From NCBI GenBank assembly GCA_046349775.1, contig JAXMBS010000005.1:88509-152508 (forward strand): a DNA stretch of 64,000 bases, read 5' to 3'. This DNA comes from JAEUIG01 sp046349775 (GTDB lineage Bacteria; Planctomycetota; Planctomycetia; Planctomycetales; Planctomycetaceae). Below the pieces are notes generated by a model that had not been told where the DNA came from, searched no databases, and saw only the letters and a program-made list of their open reading frames with translations. This document shows, one piece after another, positions 55,724-64,000 of this stretch (its first letter is position 1; every line of letters begins with the position of its first letter). A program made the translations under genes and the position numbers.

Positions 55724-57163
55724 CTATGCCAGCACATCCGTCACGACGCGCGCCTCGCGGCCCGCGGTGATCTGCTGCTCCCGACCGCTGCTCAGATACT
55801 TGAGGTCGGCGTGATTCAGGCCGAACTGGTGCATCAGCGTGGCCTGGAAATCGTTCGGCGTCACGACGTTCGTCACGGCGCGATGCCCGAACTCGTCCGT
55901 CTCGCCGTAGGTCATGCCCCCTTTGAATCCGCCCCCGGCGACCCAGATGCTGAACCCCTGCCCGTTGTGGTCGCGTCCCGCAGTCGCGGGGTCGCCGTGA
56001 TTCTCCGTCACCGGCAGCCGGCCGATCTCGCCCCCCCAGTGCACGACGGTCGACTCCAGCAACCCGCGCTGCTTGAGGTCGGTCACCAGCGCCGCCGCCG
56101 GTTTGTCGGTCCGCTTGCAGATCGCCGGCAGCGCCGTGCGAATCCCCGTGTGCGTGTCCCACGGCTGCCCCGAATGGAACAACTGCACGAACCGCACGCC
56201 GCGCTCCACGAGCCGCCGCGCGATCAGGCAACGCGTGCCGTATTCCTGCGTGTCCGGCTGGTCGATGCCGTACAGCTCGTGCGTCGCCTTGGTTTCCTTC
56301 GTGATGTCGAGCGCCTCGCGCGCCGCTGTCTGCATCGCGGCCGCCAGCTCGTAGCTCGCGATTCGCGCTTCCAGGTCTGCTTCCCCCGGATGCTCCGCCA
56401 GATGCCGCTGGTTGAGCTGCTGCAGGAACGCCAGGTTCTGGTCCTGCAGTGTCCCGCGCAGATGCGTGGGCGCATCCAGGTTCAGGATCCGCGGCTCGCG
56501 CGGCCGCAGTACGGTCCCCTGGAACAACGGCGGCATGAAGCCATTCGACCAGTTCGTGATTCCATCGACCGGATGGCCGCCCGGATCGGTCAGGACGAGA
56601 TACGCCGGCAGGTTCTGGCACTCAGAGCCCAGACCATACACCAGCCAAGCTCCCAGCGTCGGCCGGCCGAGAACTCCCGGGATCCCGCCGTGAAAATAAC
56701 GGATGGACACCTCGTGCCCGTTCGCGCCGGTGTGCATCGACCGGATCAGGCAGACGTCGTCGACGATCTCCGCCAAATGCGGCAGCAGTTCCGAAATCTC
56801 GGTGCCGCATTCGCCATGCTTGGCAAACTTGAAGGGGCTGCCGAACAGCGCCTTGGATGCGCGGTTCACGAAGCTGTAGACGACCTCCCCCTGGTAGTCG
56901 GTCCCGCTGAGCCGCGTCAGTTCCGGCTTGGGATCGGTCAGGTCCATGTGCGCCGGTCCGCCGTGCTGAAACAGCGAGATCATCGCCGTCGCCTTGGGCG
57001 CGAAATGCGGCTGCTTCGGCTGCATGTCGTAGCTGCGAATGTCCTTCGGCAGCAGCTTCGGCGCAGCGCTGGCCGACTCCTGCTGCATCAGGCTGGCCAG
57101 TGCGACCGACCCGATCCCCATCGCGTTCTCAGCCAGAAACCGCCGGCGTGTTACAGGCAGCAT
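55724..57163 (-). CDS. DUF1501 family protein, Tat-exported
   Basis: 479 residues from the ATG at 57163 (GGAG six bases upstream). Tat signal RRRFLAENAMGIGSVALASL. The core is the sulfatase/alkaline-phosphatase-like DUF1501 domain: ISLFQHGGPAHMDLTDPKP, HTGANGHEVSIRYFHGG, LFHSGQPWDTHTG, VVHWGGEIGRLP and AGRDHNGQGFSIWVAGGGFK, with the metal-binding Asp/His pattern kept. Normally paired with a PSCyt1/PSD1 protein, as here. Thought to take part in polysaccharide handling; not proven. Confidence 0.92.
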   Translation of the reverse strand: MLPVTRRRFLAENAMGIGSVALASLMQQESASAAPKLLPKDIRSYDMQPKQPHFAPKATAMISLFQHGGPAHMDLTDPKPELTRLSGTDYQGEVVYSFVNRASKALFGSPFKFAKHGECGTEISELLPHLAEIVDDVCLIRSMHTGANGHEVSIRYFHGGIPGVLGRPTLGAWLVYGLGSECQNLPAYLVLTDPGGHPVDGITNWSNGFMPPLFQGTVLRPREPRILNLDAPTHLRGTLQDQNLAFLQQLNQRHLAEHPGEADLEARIASYELAAAMQTAAREALDITKETKATHELYGIDQPDTQEYGTRCLIARRLVERGVRFVQLFHSGQPWDTHTGIRTALPAICKRTDKPAAALVTDLKQRGLLESTVVHWGGEIGRLPVTENHGDPATAGRDHNGQGFSIWVAGGGFKGGMTYGETDEFGHRAVTNVVTPNDFQATLMHQFGLNHADLKYLSSGREQQITAGREARVVTDVLA

Positions 57164-57366
57164 GCTGTTCTCCACATCAAGTGCGGCAGTCAAGTTGTGC
57201 CCTCTCCCTCGCGAAATGCTTGAGACGAGAGGATTTAACCCTGCCGAATTTCGTTCGCGTATTGCTTGTTGATCGACAGACTTTGCACACGAGCGGCTCG
57301 GCGGGAGCCTCGCCCTCCCGAATTTGAAACCGCATATACATAAAATCGGTTTGCGGTTCCTTGCTC

Positions 57367-57399
57367 GCCACGCCCTTCGCTATCCGCGAAGGGCGTGGC
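57367..57399. repeat. Palindrome GCCACGCCCTTCGC
   Basis: GCCACGCCCTTCGC pairs perfectly with GCGAAGGGCGTGGC around a five-base loop TATCC. In the 278-base gap between the DUF1501 and PSCyt1/PSD1 genes. Confidence 0.8.
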
Positions 57400-57441
57400 A
57401 CCCGATTCGACCATTCACCATTCACCAAGCAGTGAGCACCG

Positions 57442-60400
57442 TCATTCCACATACAAGAACTCATTCGAAACGAGTAGCGCCTGGCACAAGTCAATCAGCG
57501 CCTGCTGCTCCGCCGTCCGCCCCTCCGGCAACGCCGAGCCGCCCAACTGCAGGTGCTGGACCTGCGCCGTCAGAAATTCGATTGCCGCCTGCAACTCCTC
57601 ATCGGTCGGCGAACGGAGATACGCCCGCTGCCACGCCCGCACGATCTGCTCCGGCCGCAACGCCGTGGTCGTCGGCACCGGCCCGTGCAATCCATCGCGG
57701 GACGCCCACTGCGCGACCTGCATGCCGTCACGAGACAGGATGATCTGCACCGGCCAGGCGAACGAATCGCTCGTCACATTCTCGCGGCAGTCAACGATCA
57801 GGTCGATCGTGTCCCCGGCATTCACCGCCAGTCCTTCGGCGGTGGCCGCCGCCGAGCCATTGAATGTCACCCATTCCCCCGCGAGTCCGCTACGGCTTGA
57901 TACAATTCGCCCGCGAACGCCGTCCCCATTCGGGCTGCCATGAGACAATGTGCCGCTCACCGTCACAGTACCGGCCATTGGAGCGGTCCAGCGGCGGATT
58001 GGACAGAACCCCGGATTCTCGCCGGGGTGCCCGCCGTCCTGATTCAGGATCACCCAACCAATGGCAGGATTCGGCAGTTCGGCCCCCCCCTGCCATGCGG
58101 ACCCGGTGAAGTGTGGCAGCGGAGTGAAGGATCCCGTGCGTTGCGTGTTCGCATCCAACTCGCCGTAGCCGAACTGCCACACGCTCGGCAGCGGCGCGGG
58201 CAGCGCGGGCAGTTCCGGCGGCAGGTTGGCCGGCAGTTCGGTTTCCGTCGAGGCCACCGCGTGCGTGGCCAAGCGCGCCGCCTGCTGCAGCATGAAGTCG
58301 CCGTTCATCAGCATCAATGACTGCGTTGCCACCGTCGATGACGGCCGCGATTCGCAGTTTGTCTGCATGACCGGCGCATCGAACGCCTGCAGCAGCGCGA
58401 CCGGCTGGCTCCGCCGCTGCTGCAGATACACCGTCCGCCGCCGCTGGTCGCCGGGGACCGATACCTGCCCGGTGTCATCCTCTTTCACCGCGATCGCTGG
58501 TCCATACAGCGCGTCGTCCAGTTGTCCCGTCGCGGAAAGCACACGATCGGTCAGTGTCTCCGCGTCGATCCGCTGGATGTCCTTCCGCCAGTAGTACCGG
58601 TTCTCCGGATCGATCGCGTTCATGTCGGCCGTGCGCACCGACGATTGCCGATAGGCGGTCGACAGCATGATCGTTCGCTGCAGCTGCTTGAGGTTCCAGC
58701 CGGTCGACAGCAACTCGTCCGCCAGCCAGTCCAGCAGTTCCGGATGCGTGGGGGGCGTTCCGAGCCGTCCGAAGTCCGCCGGCGTCGCGACCAGCCCGCG
58801 CCCGAAATGATGCAGCCAGATGCGGTTCGTCAGCACCCTCGCCGTAATCGGGTTCTCGCGGCTCGTCAGCCACTGCGCAAAGGCCGTCCGGCGACCGGTC
58901 GTCGGGACTGCATCGCTGTCGACAGCAAACGTGTGTTGCTGCCCATCGGGCCCGAGCACCTGGAGCGCTGCCGGCACAACCTGCTCCAGCGGTTGACGGT
59001 AATCGCCGCGATGGAAGATCGCCGCCTGCGGCGCCTGCCCCTGCGGTTCCCAGAGCGTCTGCAGAAACTCATGGACCGGCTTCTTGGCAGAGATCGCTCC
59101 GATCCGCTCGTCGTATTTCTTCAGATCGTCGGCCGCGGCCTGGTTGTACTGGTACAGGATACCCGGCGAAATATTCACGGCCGGATACTTCGACAGCAGC
59201 TGTTTCTGCTCCTCGGTGCGATCCTTCTCGGCCGTCTTGTAGGCCGCCCGCAAGGGTTCGCGCAGCGGCTCTTCGTACTTGGCCAGCTCGGTCTCCAGTG
59301 CCGCCGCCATGTATTCCGTTTCCTTGGCATTTCGCTCCAGCGACACAACCCGCGCTTCCGCGTCGACCTCCGCCGCGCGCTGATGGTCCGCCTGGGTGTA
59401 CAGCGACAGCAGCCGTTGCCCCGGCGTCCGCCAGTCGTTCCAGTTGAACGCCGGCTCGAAGACCGACCGCAACGAATAGTAATCCGCCTGCGGAATCGGG
59501 TCGTAGCGGTGATCGTGGCACTGCGCGCACGCGACCGTCAGTCCCAGCAGAGACGAGCTGACGATCTTGATCGTGTCGGCCACCACCTGATTCCGGGCTT
59601 CGGGAGAGTTGTCGCCGTCGGTGCCATCTGCCGCCATTCGCAGGAAGCCCGTCGCCGTGAACAGCTCGATCTGCTCCGCTGTCAGGTCGCCGTTGCGCTC
59701 GCCCGTCAGCTCGTCCCCGGCCAGTTGTTCGAGGATGAATCGATCCAGCGGCAAGCCGGCATTGAAGGCCCGAATGACATAGTCGCGGTACTTGTATGCC
59801 CACGGCCGGACGGCATCCTGACTGCTGACTCCGTCGGAATCCGCGTAGCCGGCGATGTCGAGCCAGTGCCGCGCCCACCGTTCGCCGTACTTCGGCGACG
59901 CGAGCAATTCGTCGATCACCTGTTCATACGCATCCGGCGCGGAAGAATTCATGAACTCCCGCACTTGTGCGGTCGTCGGCGGCAAGCCTGTCAGATCCAG
60001 CGTCGCGCGCTTCAGCAGCGTGAGCCGGTCCGCATCGTTCGAGAACTGCAGTCCCGCCGGCATGGCGTGTCGCAGCAGTGCGTCGATTGGAGTTCGTGCC
60101 TGCGTGTCGGCCCGCGATGGGATTTTCGGCCGCGCGATCGGTCGGAACGCCCACCAGTCGCGCTCCTCCAGCGTGATTCCCACGCCGGGCGGAATCTGCT
60201 CCGGCTCGGGGCGCGCGGTCGGCGCTCCGGCCGCGATCCACTGTTCAAGTACCTGCGCCTCACGCTCGCTGAGCTTCACCTCGCCCGGCGGCATTTCTCT
60301 TGAACGCACCCGCTTCAGAATCAGGCTCGCGTCCGGCTGCCCCGGAACAAGCCCCGGCCCGCTGTCGCCGCCGGCGATCTGGAACCGCACCAGCCGCAGG

Positions 60401-60585
60401 TCGAGGTTCCCCTCTTTCTCTTTGGCGGCGCCGTGGCAATCGAGACAATGCGTCCGCAGAATCGGACGAACGTCATGCTCAAACGTGAGCGTGGCGGCGG
60501 GAGTCTCCGCAGCCGGGAGACCTATTCCGGTCGCGAGGAGGGCGACCAGTGCCTGGCACATCAGGTATCCAAGACGCACATTCAT
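57442..60585 (-). CDS. PSCyt1-DUF1549-DUF1553 protein with jelly-roll-like insert
   Basis: 1047 residues from the ATG at 60585; a GTG two codons upstream is possible. Signal peptide (CQALVALLATGIGLPAA). A cytochrome-c-like planctomycete domain follows with heme motif CLDCH near residue 47-51 and MPPGEVKLSE. DUF1549 comes next (GLPPTTAQVREFM, WARHWLDIAGYADSDG, a CAQCHDHRYDPIPQ motif, so a second CxxCH). DUF1553 has LTNRIWLHHFGRGLVATPAD and QSLMLMNGDFMLQQAARLA. An insert of about 170 residues before the tail (VWQFGYGELDANTQRTGSF to WPVQIIL) looks like a carbohydrate-binding beta-sandwich. Partner gene DUF1501 follows. Confidence 0.92.
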   Translation of the reverse strand: MNVRLGYLMCQALVALLATGIGLPAAETPAATLTFEHDVRPILRTHCLDCHGAAKEKEGNLDLRLVRFQIAGGDSGPGLVPGQPDASLILKRVRSREMPPGEVKLSEREAQVLEQWIAAGAPTARPEPEQIPPGVGITLEERDWWAFRPIARPKIPSRADTQARTPIDALLRHAMPAGLQFSNDADRLTLLKRATLDLTGLPPTTAQVREFMNSSAPDAYEQVIDELLASPKYGERWARHWLDIAGYADSDGVSSQDAVRPWAYKYRDYVIRAFNAGLPLDRFILEQLAGDELTGERNGDLTAEQIELFTATGFLRMAADGTDGDNSPEARNQVVADTIKIVSSSLLGLTVACAQCHDHRYDPIPQADYYSLRSVFEPAFNWNDWRTPGQRLLSLYTQADHQRAAEVDAEARVVSLERNAKETEYMAAALETELAKYEEPLREPLRAAYKTAEKDRTEEQKQLLSKYPAVNISPGILYQYNQAAADDLKKYDERIGAISAKKPVHEFLQTLWEPQGQAPQAAIFHRGDYRQPLEQVVPAALQVLGPDGQQHTFAVDSDAVPTTGRRTAFAQWLTSRENPITARVLTNRIWLHHFGRGLVATPADFGRLGTPPTHPELLDWLADELLSTGWNLKQLQRTIMLSTAYRQSSVRTADMNAIDPENRYYWRKDIQRIDAETLTDRVLSATGQLDDALYGPAIAVKEDDTGQVSVPGDQRRRTVYLQQRRSQPVALLQAFDAPVMQTNCESRPSSTVATQSLMLMNGDFMLQQAARLATHAVASTETELPANLPPELPALPAPLPSVWQFGYGELDANTQRTGSFTPLPHFTGSAWQGGAELPNPAIGWVILNQDGGHPGENPGFCPIRRWTAPMAGTVTVSGTLSHGSPNGDGVRGRIVSSRSGLAGEWVTFNGSAAATAEGLAVNAGDTIDLIVDCRENVTSDSFAWPVQIILSRDGMQVAQWASRDGLHGPVPTTTALRPEQIVRAWQRAYLRSPTDEELQAAIEFLTAQVQHLQLGGSALPEGRTAEQQALIDLCQALLVSNEFLYVE

Positions 60586-60734
60586 CTCCACAAGGCGGGG
60601 CCTGCCGGAGCAGGCATTGTGGACAGGTGGGAACTCGTTGATGCATTATTGGTTCTGTGCCGACGACCAACAAGGGCAACCAGCCCCTCGCTGCAACCCC
60701 AGGCCCTGAAACAAACAAGCACTTTCCATCCGAA

Positions 60735-61838
60735 ATGACTGCCCCAATCAATCTTACTCCGGAATGCAGCCGTCACCGCCAGTCCCGCCTGCTCGCGCGG
60801 ATGCGGCAACGGCAGCTCGACCGCGTCATCCTCCAGGAACCGGAAAATGTCCAATGGCTGACCGGGTTCCGACCGCACCGGCTGATGAGTGCCGCCGCGT
60901 CTCTCGACGCCGACGGCCGCTGCGTCCTTGCCGCGCCCAATTCTCCACCTGATGCCGTTGCCGTCGACGACTGTGCCACTTTCGAGGCCCAATGGCTGTG
61001 CACGCTGCGCCAGGAGCAGCCGACGGACGCCTGCCGCGTCCTCGCCACTGCGATTTCACTCGATCGTGGGAATTCGCGTATCGGCATCGAAGGCGCTTAC
61101 GCAACAGTCGCCGACGACGACGGGCGAATGGTCGACATCGCTCCCGAACTCTGGCGTCTCCGGCGTCGCAAGGATCCCGACGAGCTGGCCCTCATCCGCC
61201 GCGCGATCGACTGTACGGCAGCCATGTACGCCGCCGCGCGGGAGCACATCCGGGCCGGCATCACCGAGCTGGAGCTGTTCAACATCCTGCAGGCGGCCGC
61301 CGTCACCGCGGCCGGCGAGCCGCTGACGCATCCGCTCGGCAACGACTTCCAGTGCAATTCGCCCGGCGGCCCGCCGCGCTCGCGCCCCGCGCAGAAGGGA
61401 GAACTCTTCGTCCTCGACCTCGGCCCGTCGTACCGCGGCTACTATGCCGACAACTGTCGTACCATCTGCGTAGGCGGGCAACCCAGCGAGGCACAGCTCA
61501 CCGCGTGGAAAGAAATCGTCGCCGCACTGCGGTACGTGGAAGAAACCGTCCGGCCTGGAGTGCGATGTCAGACCGTCTATTCAGAGGTTAAGGCCCGCCT
61601 CGACCGTGTCCGCCCCGGCTCGTTTTTCCATCACCTGGGGCACGGCATCGGCCTCTTTCCCCACGAGGCTCCACACCTCAATCCGAGATGGGACGACATC
61701 TTTGAAGAAGGAGACGTCTTCGCCGCCGAGCCGGCGCTCTACGGCGACGATCTCCGCGCCGGCATCCGTCTCGAAGAGAACTTCCGCGTCACGGTGACGG
61801 GCGTCGAGAAGCTCACGCACATCCCGCTGGAGCTGTAA
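60735..61838 (+). CDS. M24 family metallopeptidase, second copy
   Basis: About 367 residues from the ATG at 60735 (a GTG at 60657 extends it). The N-terminal domain resembles creatinase (ENVQWLTGFRPHRLM). The C-terminal ligands are Asp in FVLDLGPSY, Asp in YYADNCRT, His in HHLGHGIGLFPH, Glu in FAAEPALY and Glu in RLEENFRV, all present. Prolidase/Xaa-Pro peptidase class. Only distantly similar to the copy at 19605. Confidence 0.9.
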   Translation: MTAPINLTPECSRHRQSRLLARMRQRQLDRVILQEPENVQWLTGFRPHRLMSAAASLDADGRCVLAAPNSPPDAVAVDDCATFEAQWLCTLRQEQPTDACRVLATAISLDRGNSRIGIEGAYATVADDDGRMVDIAPELWRLRRRKDPDELALIRRAIDCTAAMYAAAREHIRAGITELELFNILQAAAVTAAGEPLTHPLGNDFQCNSPGGPPRSRPAQKGELFVLDLGPSYRGYYADNCRTICVGGQPSEAQLTAWKEIVAALRYVEETVRPGVRCQTVYSEVKARLDRVRPGSFFHHLGHGIGLFPHEAPHLNPRWDDIFEEGDVFAAEPALYGDDLRAGIRLEENFRVTVTGVEKLTHIPLEL

Positions 61839-61845
61839 CGGGAGG

Positions 61846-61875
61846 GTTTATGGTTGATCGTTGATGGTTTATCGA
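61846..61875. repeat. Word repeat GTTTATGGTTGA family, second copy
   Basis: GTTTATGGTTGATCGTTGAT followed by GGTTTATCGA; its last 19 bases match 27597-27619 in inverse orientation. It begins eight bases after the M24 stop, in the convergent gap to the FadL-type gene. Confidence 0.65.
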
Positions 61876-61929
61876 CTGCAGGAAATCCGAACCCTGCAGC
61901 AGCGTTGCTCAACCACGAAGGTTCCAGCC

Positions 61930-61962
61930 ATTTCGAATTTCGACATTCGGATTTCGGATTTC
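61930..61962. repeat. Word repeat ATTTCGGATTTC family, second copy
   Basis: ATTTCGAATTTCGACATTCG then GATTTCGGATTTC: the word ATTTCG occurs four times, with variants. It shares words with 28478-28540. Confidence 0.6.
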
Positions 61963-61995
61963 TTTCCGTCGATCACCCCAGAGCCATCAACCTTG

Positions 61996-63366
61996 TCACA
62001 GCGCCCCACTTCCGCCGGATGGCATCGTGTGCCGTGGTGCGCCAAACCGGATCGTCGCGCCGATGATGAAGCTGTCGGCCGACGCGGTGTTCTGCACGAA
62101 TCCGCCTGGAATCGCTCCTGCCGGCGTCTGGTACGGCCCCTTGACCGAGTTCTCGAAGGCATGCCAATACGCGACTGAGACCAGGCAGTCCGGCGTCACG
62201 CTCCACGATGCACCGGCCGTGATCATGTTCTGGATGATGACCGGGGACAATGAGTTTTCGACCGACTGCCTGTCCGGAACCGGGTTCTGACTCCAGCTGT
62301 AGCCCATCCGCAGGCTCAATCGGTCCGTCGCCTGGTACTGCACGCCGGTCGAAACGGCGAAGATGCTGTTCCAGCCCGTTCCCCGCAGCGCGCCGGTGGC
62401 AGCAAACCCGCTGTCGCCAAAGCCCTGCGTGTTCGAGTAGTCGATGTATCGTGCATCAACCGCGAACAGCCAGCGATCGATGCCCGTATATGCGGTCCCG
62501 ACGGACACGATCTGCGGCAGGCTCAGGTTGAACGTCAAATGACGCGGCTGCCCCAACTCGTTGGCCGAGTTGTAATCAAACGTGTCAAACCACTGCGGGC
62601 TCTTGTACGAGACGCCGGTCGACCACACGTCCCCCTGGTAATAGGCGCCCAGCACGAATCCGCCGCCCCAGGTCGTCTGGCCGTGCGTCGCCGTCGGGTA
62701 GGTCCCGTTGGCATTGGGCGTCGCGAACACGCCTGGATCGGCCTGCAGCATTGCGATGTCGATTGTCGGCCCTGCCGAGATCGAGAACCGATCTGTCACC
62801 TGATAGGCGAGCGACGGACTGATCTGCAGCGTCTGGAACTGCGAGAACAGCGGGCCAAATCCGAACCCGTTCGGCGGCGGCGGACCAACCAGCGGCGGCG
62901 CCAGCGTGCTCCCTGGATAGTCGACACCGAACCCTGCCACGGTGAAAATTCCCAACCCGAATCCGAACCGCGAGCCCGGCGGAAGGCAGACATAGCCAAT
63001 CGACGGCAGCCCGAACACATTGCTTTCACTGTCGCGTGTCCCCGACAGGTCGATCGGTGGCACCCCTGGTCCGAGCGCGTTGGCCGGGATGAACGACGTG
63101 TTCGAGACATGCGGCAGCAGCAGTTCGACGTTGGCTTCGAACTCCGACTGCGGCAGCCCCATCATCGTGGCCGGGTTCCAGTACAGGGCGCCGGCGGCGC
63201 TTGTGGGGGCCGCGGTCGCCGTGCCGGCCATCGACCGGTTGATGGCCCCGGTGCCGGAGACCAGCCCGCCGTATTGAGCCTCCGCCGCTCGCGAAGCGAT
63301 GAGCGCCATCACCAGCGGAACGAGCGCGCGCAGCGCCCTCCGCGACCCGCGTGAGTCAAAGACCAT
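61996..63366 (-). CDS. FadL/OmpP1/TodX-type outer-membrane transporter
   Basis: 456 residues from the ATG at 63366. Signal peptide (ALVPLVMALIASRAAEA). An N-terminal hatch segment reads SAAGALYWNPATMMGLPQSE, matching the FadL family 'A..NPA' region. Alternating beta strands run to the terminal FIIGATIRFGAP (aromatic-rich: VLGAYYQGDVWSTGVSYKSP, RMGYSWSQNPVPD). Predicted to take hydrophobic compounds across the outer membrane. Fourteen strands are plausible but not counted. No fatty-acid degradation gene is nearby. Confidence 0.85.
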   Translation of the reverse strand: MVFDSRGSRRALRALVPLVMALIASRAAEAQYGGLVSGTGAINRSMAGTATAAPTSAAGALYWNPATMMGLPQSEFEANVELLLPHVSNTSFIPANALGPGVPPIDLSGTRDSESNVFGLPSIGYVCLPPGSRFGFGLGIFTVAGFGVDYPGSTLAPPLVGPPPPNGFGFGPLFSQFQTLQISPSLAYQVTDRFSISAGPTIDIAMLQADPGVFATPNANGTYPTATHGQTTWGGGFVLGAYYQGDVWSTGVSYKSPQWFDTFDYNSANELGQPRHLTFNLSLPQIVSVGTAYTGIDRWLFAVDARYIDYSNTQGFGDSGFAATGALRGTGWNSIFAVSTGVQYQATDRLSLRMGYSWSQNPVPDRQSVENSLSPVIIQNMITAGASWSVTPDCLVSVAYWHAFENSVKGPYQTPAGAIPGGFVQNTASADSFIIGATIRFGAPRHTMPSGGSGAL

Positions 63367-63411
63367 GAATAAGCCCCCCCCGGAGCGATAACCTGTCCCC
63401 TTGTGACTCAA

Positions 63412-63788
63412 AGATCGGTCCTGCCGATTCTGCGGAATGAGCGAATTCCACGGGTCGCCCCGCCTGTTCTGGTTGGGTGGGCGCTTCAGCTTTCCCAGCT
63501 TTCCACGGGTGCGTAACCGGACTGTGAAGGACCATTCCCGGCGCGGCCCGCGGCCGCAACCAAAAGAGGTTTGCCACCGAGGTCACAGAGGTCACCGAGA
63601 ACTACACAGAAATGCCTTTGTCTAAGTGTCCTCGGTGATCTCGGTGGCCCAAAACCGGTCATGATCTCGGTTGGTGGCGGGGAAAAGCTTGCGCAAGAAA
63701 ACAAACTTCGAATGGTTAGTAGCACAATAGGTTTCCCAAACGCCGAACGGGCCGCCTCGACAGCGTCGAAGCAGCCCGTTGTTGTGCA
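63412..63788. other. Spacer upstream of FadL-type gene
   Basis: Holds a GCCACCGAG word repeat (63573-63648) and, at about 63750-63780, a hairpin AACGGGC...GCCCGTT with inner TCGAC-AGC-GTCGA directly 3' of the tRNA fragment. No gene recognised. Confidence 0.45.
63573..63648. repeat. Word repeat GCCACCGAGGTCAC family, inverted
   Basis: Left: the word GAGGTCAC in tandem (CCGAGGTCAC, then AGAGGTCACC). Right: CTCGGTGATCTCGGTGGC, which is complementary to the left arm at 16 of 18 positions. Confidence 0.7.
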
Positions 63789-63844
63789 GTGCCGAAGGTG
63801 GGAGTCGAACCCACACGCCCTTTACGGGCACAGGATTTTGAAAC
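63789..63844 (-). tRNA. 3' half of tRNA-Leu(CAA), 5' half absent
   Basis: Read on the minus strand from about 63844: GGTTTCAAAATCCTG (anticodon CAA at 63839-63837), a Leu-type variable arm GCCC-GTAAA-GGGC, T-arm GTGGG-TTCGACT-CCCAC, acceptor 3' strand CTTCGGC and discriminator A; no encoded CCA. The 5' half should give GCCGAAG and a D-arm, but the upstream sequence does not match. The break lies at the anticodon stem-loop. This is what an integrated element leaves at one end of its tRNA target site, although an assembly join or old deletion is possible. Confidence 0.6.
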
Positions 63845-64000
63845 CGATCTTTGGGCAGTTGGCTTAGCCGCGCAGATGCATTGAAAAGGCGTTGGTTCCC
63901 TTGAAACGACGCTGGATTCCGCAATCAGTCAACGACAGACGTATTGTACCTGCATTGCTCTTAGGTGGCCACGTTTGCCCCCCCGCTGCCGCCCGTAATC
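63845..64000. other. Right edge, no gene identified
   Basis: Sequence beyond the tRNA fragment. The short minus frame across it ends in the familiar mis-translation of a tRNA (VWVRLPPSA). Nothing else recognised. Confidence 0.3.

Noticed and set aside
63622..63924. 100-codon minus-strand frame at the right edge as an integrase tail
   Set aside because: Its recognisable part is only the translation of the tRNA 3' half; no recombinase motif is visible.
1..64000. CRISPR array, transposase or insertion sequence
   Set aside because: No regularly spaced identical repeats and no DDE, HUH or tyrosine-recombinase motif was seen in any frame.

Overview
The window is GC-rich and reads as a chromosomal segment of a planctomycete (phylum Planctomycetota). 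The markers are a paired PSCyt1/DUF1549-DUF1553 protein and Tat-exported DUF1501 protein, a TIGR03067-type lipocalin-like protein, a DUF4175-like coiled-coil membrane protein, many large secreted proteins, and conserved planctomycete hypotheticals. There is no CRISPR array, transposase or phage module. The only clear RNA signal is the 3' half of a tRNA-Leu(CAA) near the right edge.

Layout. 0-4.3 kb, minus strand: phosphoketolase (cut by the left edge) and acetate kinase overlapping by 4 nt (pentose phosphates to acetyl-P to acetate plus ATP), then two planctomycete proteins. 5-11 kb, minus: patatin-like lipase, fatty acid desaturase, EmrB/EmrA-type efflux pair. 12-13.8 kb, plus: an FHA-LuxR fusion regulator and a secreted beta-sandwich/HYR-like protein. 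14-23 kb: PQQ beta-propeller protein, RluA-type pseudouridine synthase, citrate synthase, SlyX, secreted esterase, M24 and M28 peptidases; several are frameshifted here. 23-30 kb: 2-hydroxyacid dehydrogenase, coiled-coil protein, nitrilase-family amidase, YdjM-like membrane protein, ABC-2 permease, LLM flavin oxidoreductase, SCP2-domain protein. 30.7-37.5 kb: hypothetical, 873-aa secreted hydrolase, a 57-aa lipoprotein with its own terminator, an ECF sigma/anti-sigma-like pair, and a prenyltransferase-like repeat protein. 37.5-43 kb: DUF4175-like protein, a broken planctomycete hypothetical, a Flp-pilin-like peptide. 43-52 kb: SDR, GAF-HD-GYP protein, Tat-exported propeller protein, then a minus-strand run of HD-GYP protein, FHA protein, MinD/ParA ATPase and glutaminase. 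52-63.4 kb: beta-barrel-like protein, secreted acetyl-xylan-esterase-like hydrolase, DUF1501 plus PSCyt1/PSD1 pair, a second M24 peptidase, a FadL-type porin.

Two patterns cut across the annotation. First, frameshifts are concentrated in a few patches (14.5-19.3, 22.5-23.0, 40.3-42.0, 43.2 and 46.0 kb). The recoverable reading frames stay conserved and end at plausible stops, and citrate synthase has its normal overall length, so local sequencing or assembly indels are more likely than true decay. Second, at least eleven spacers carry short reiterated or palindromic word repeats of different families, each sitting at a gene end or in a spacer and never inside a gene. These repeats are the least explained structure in the window.
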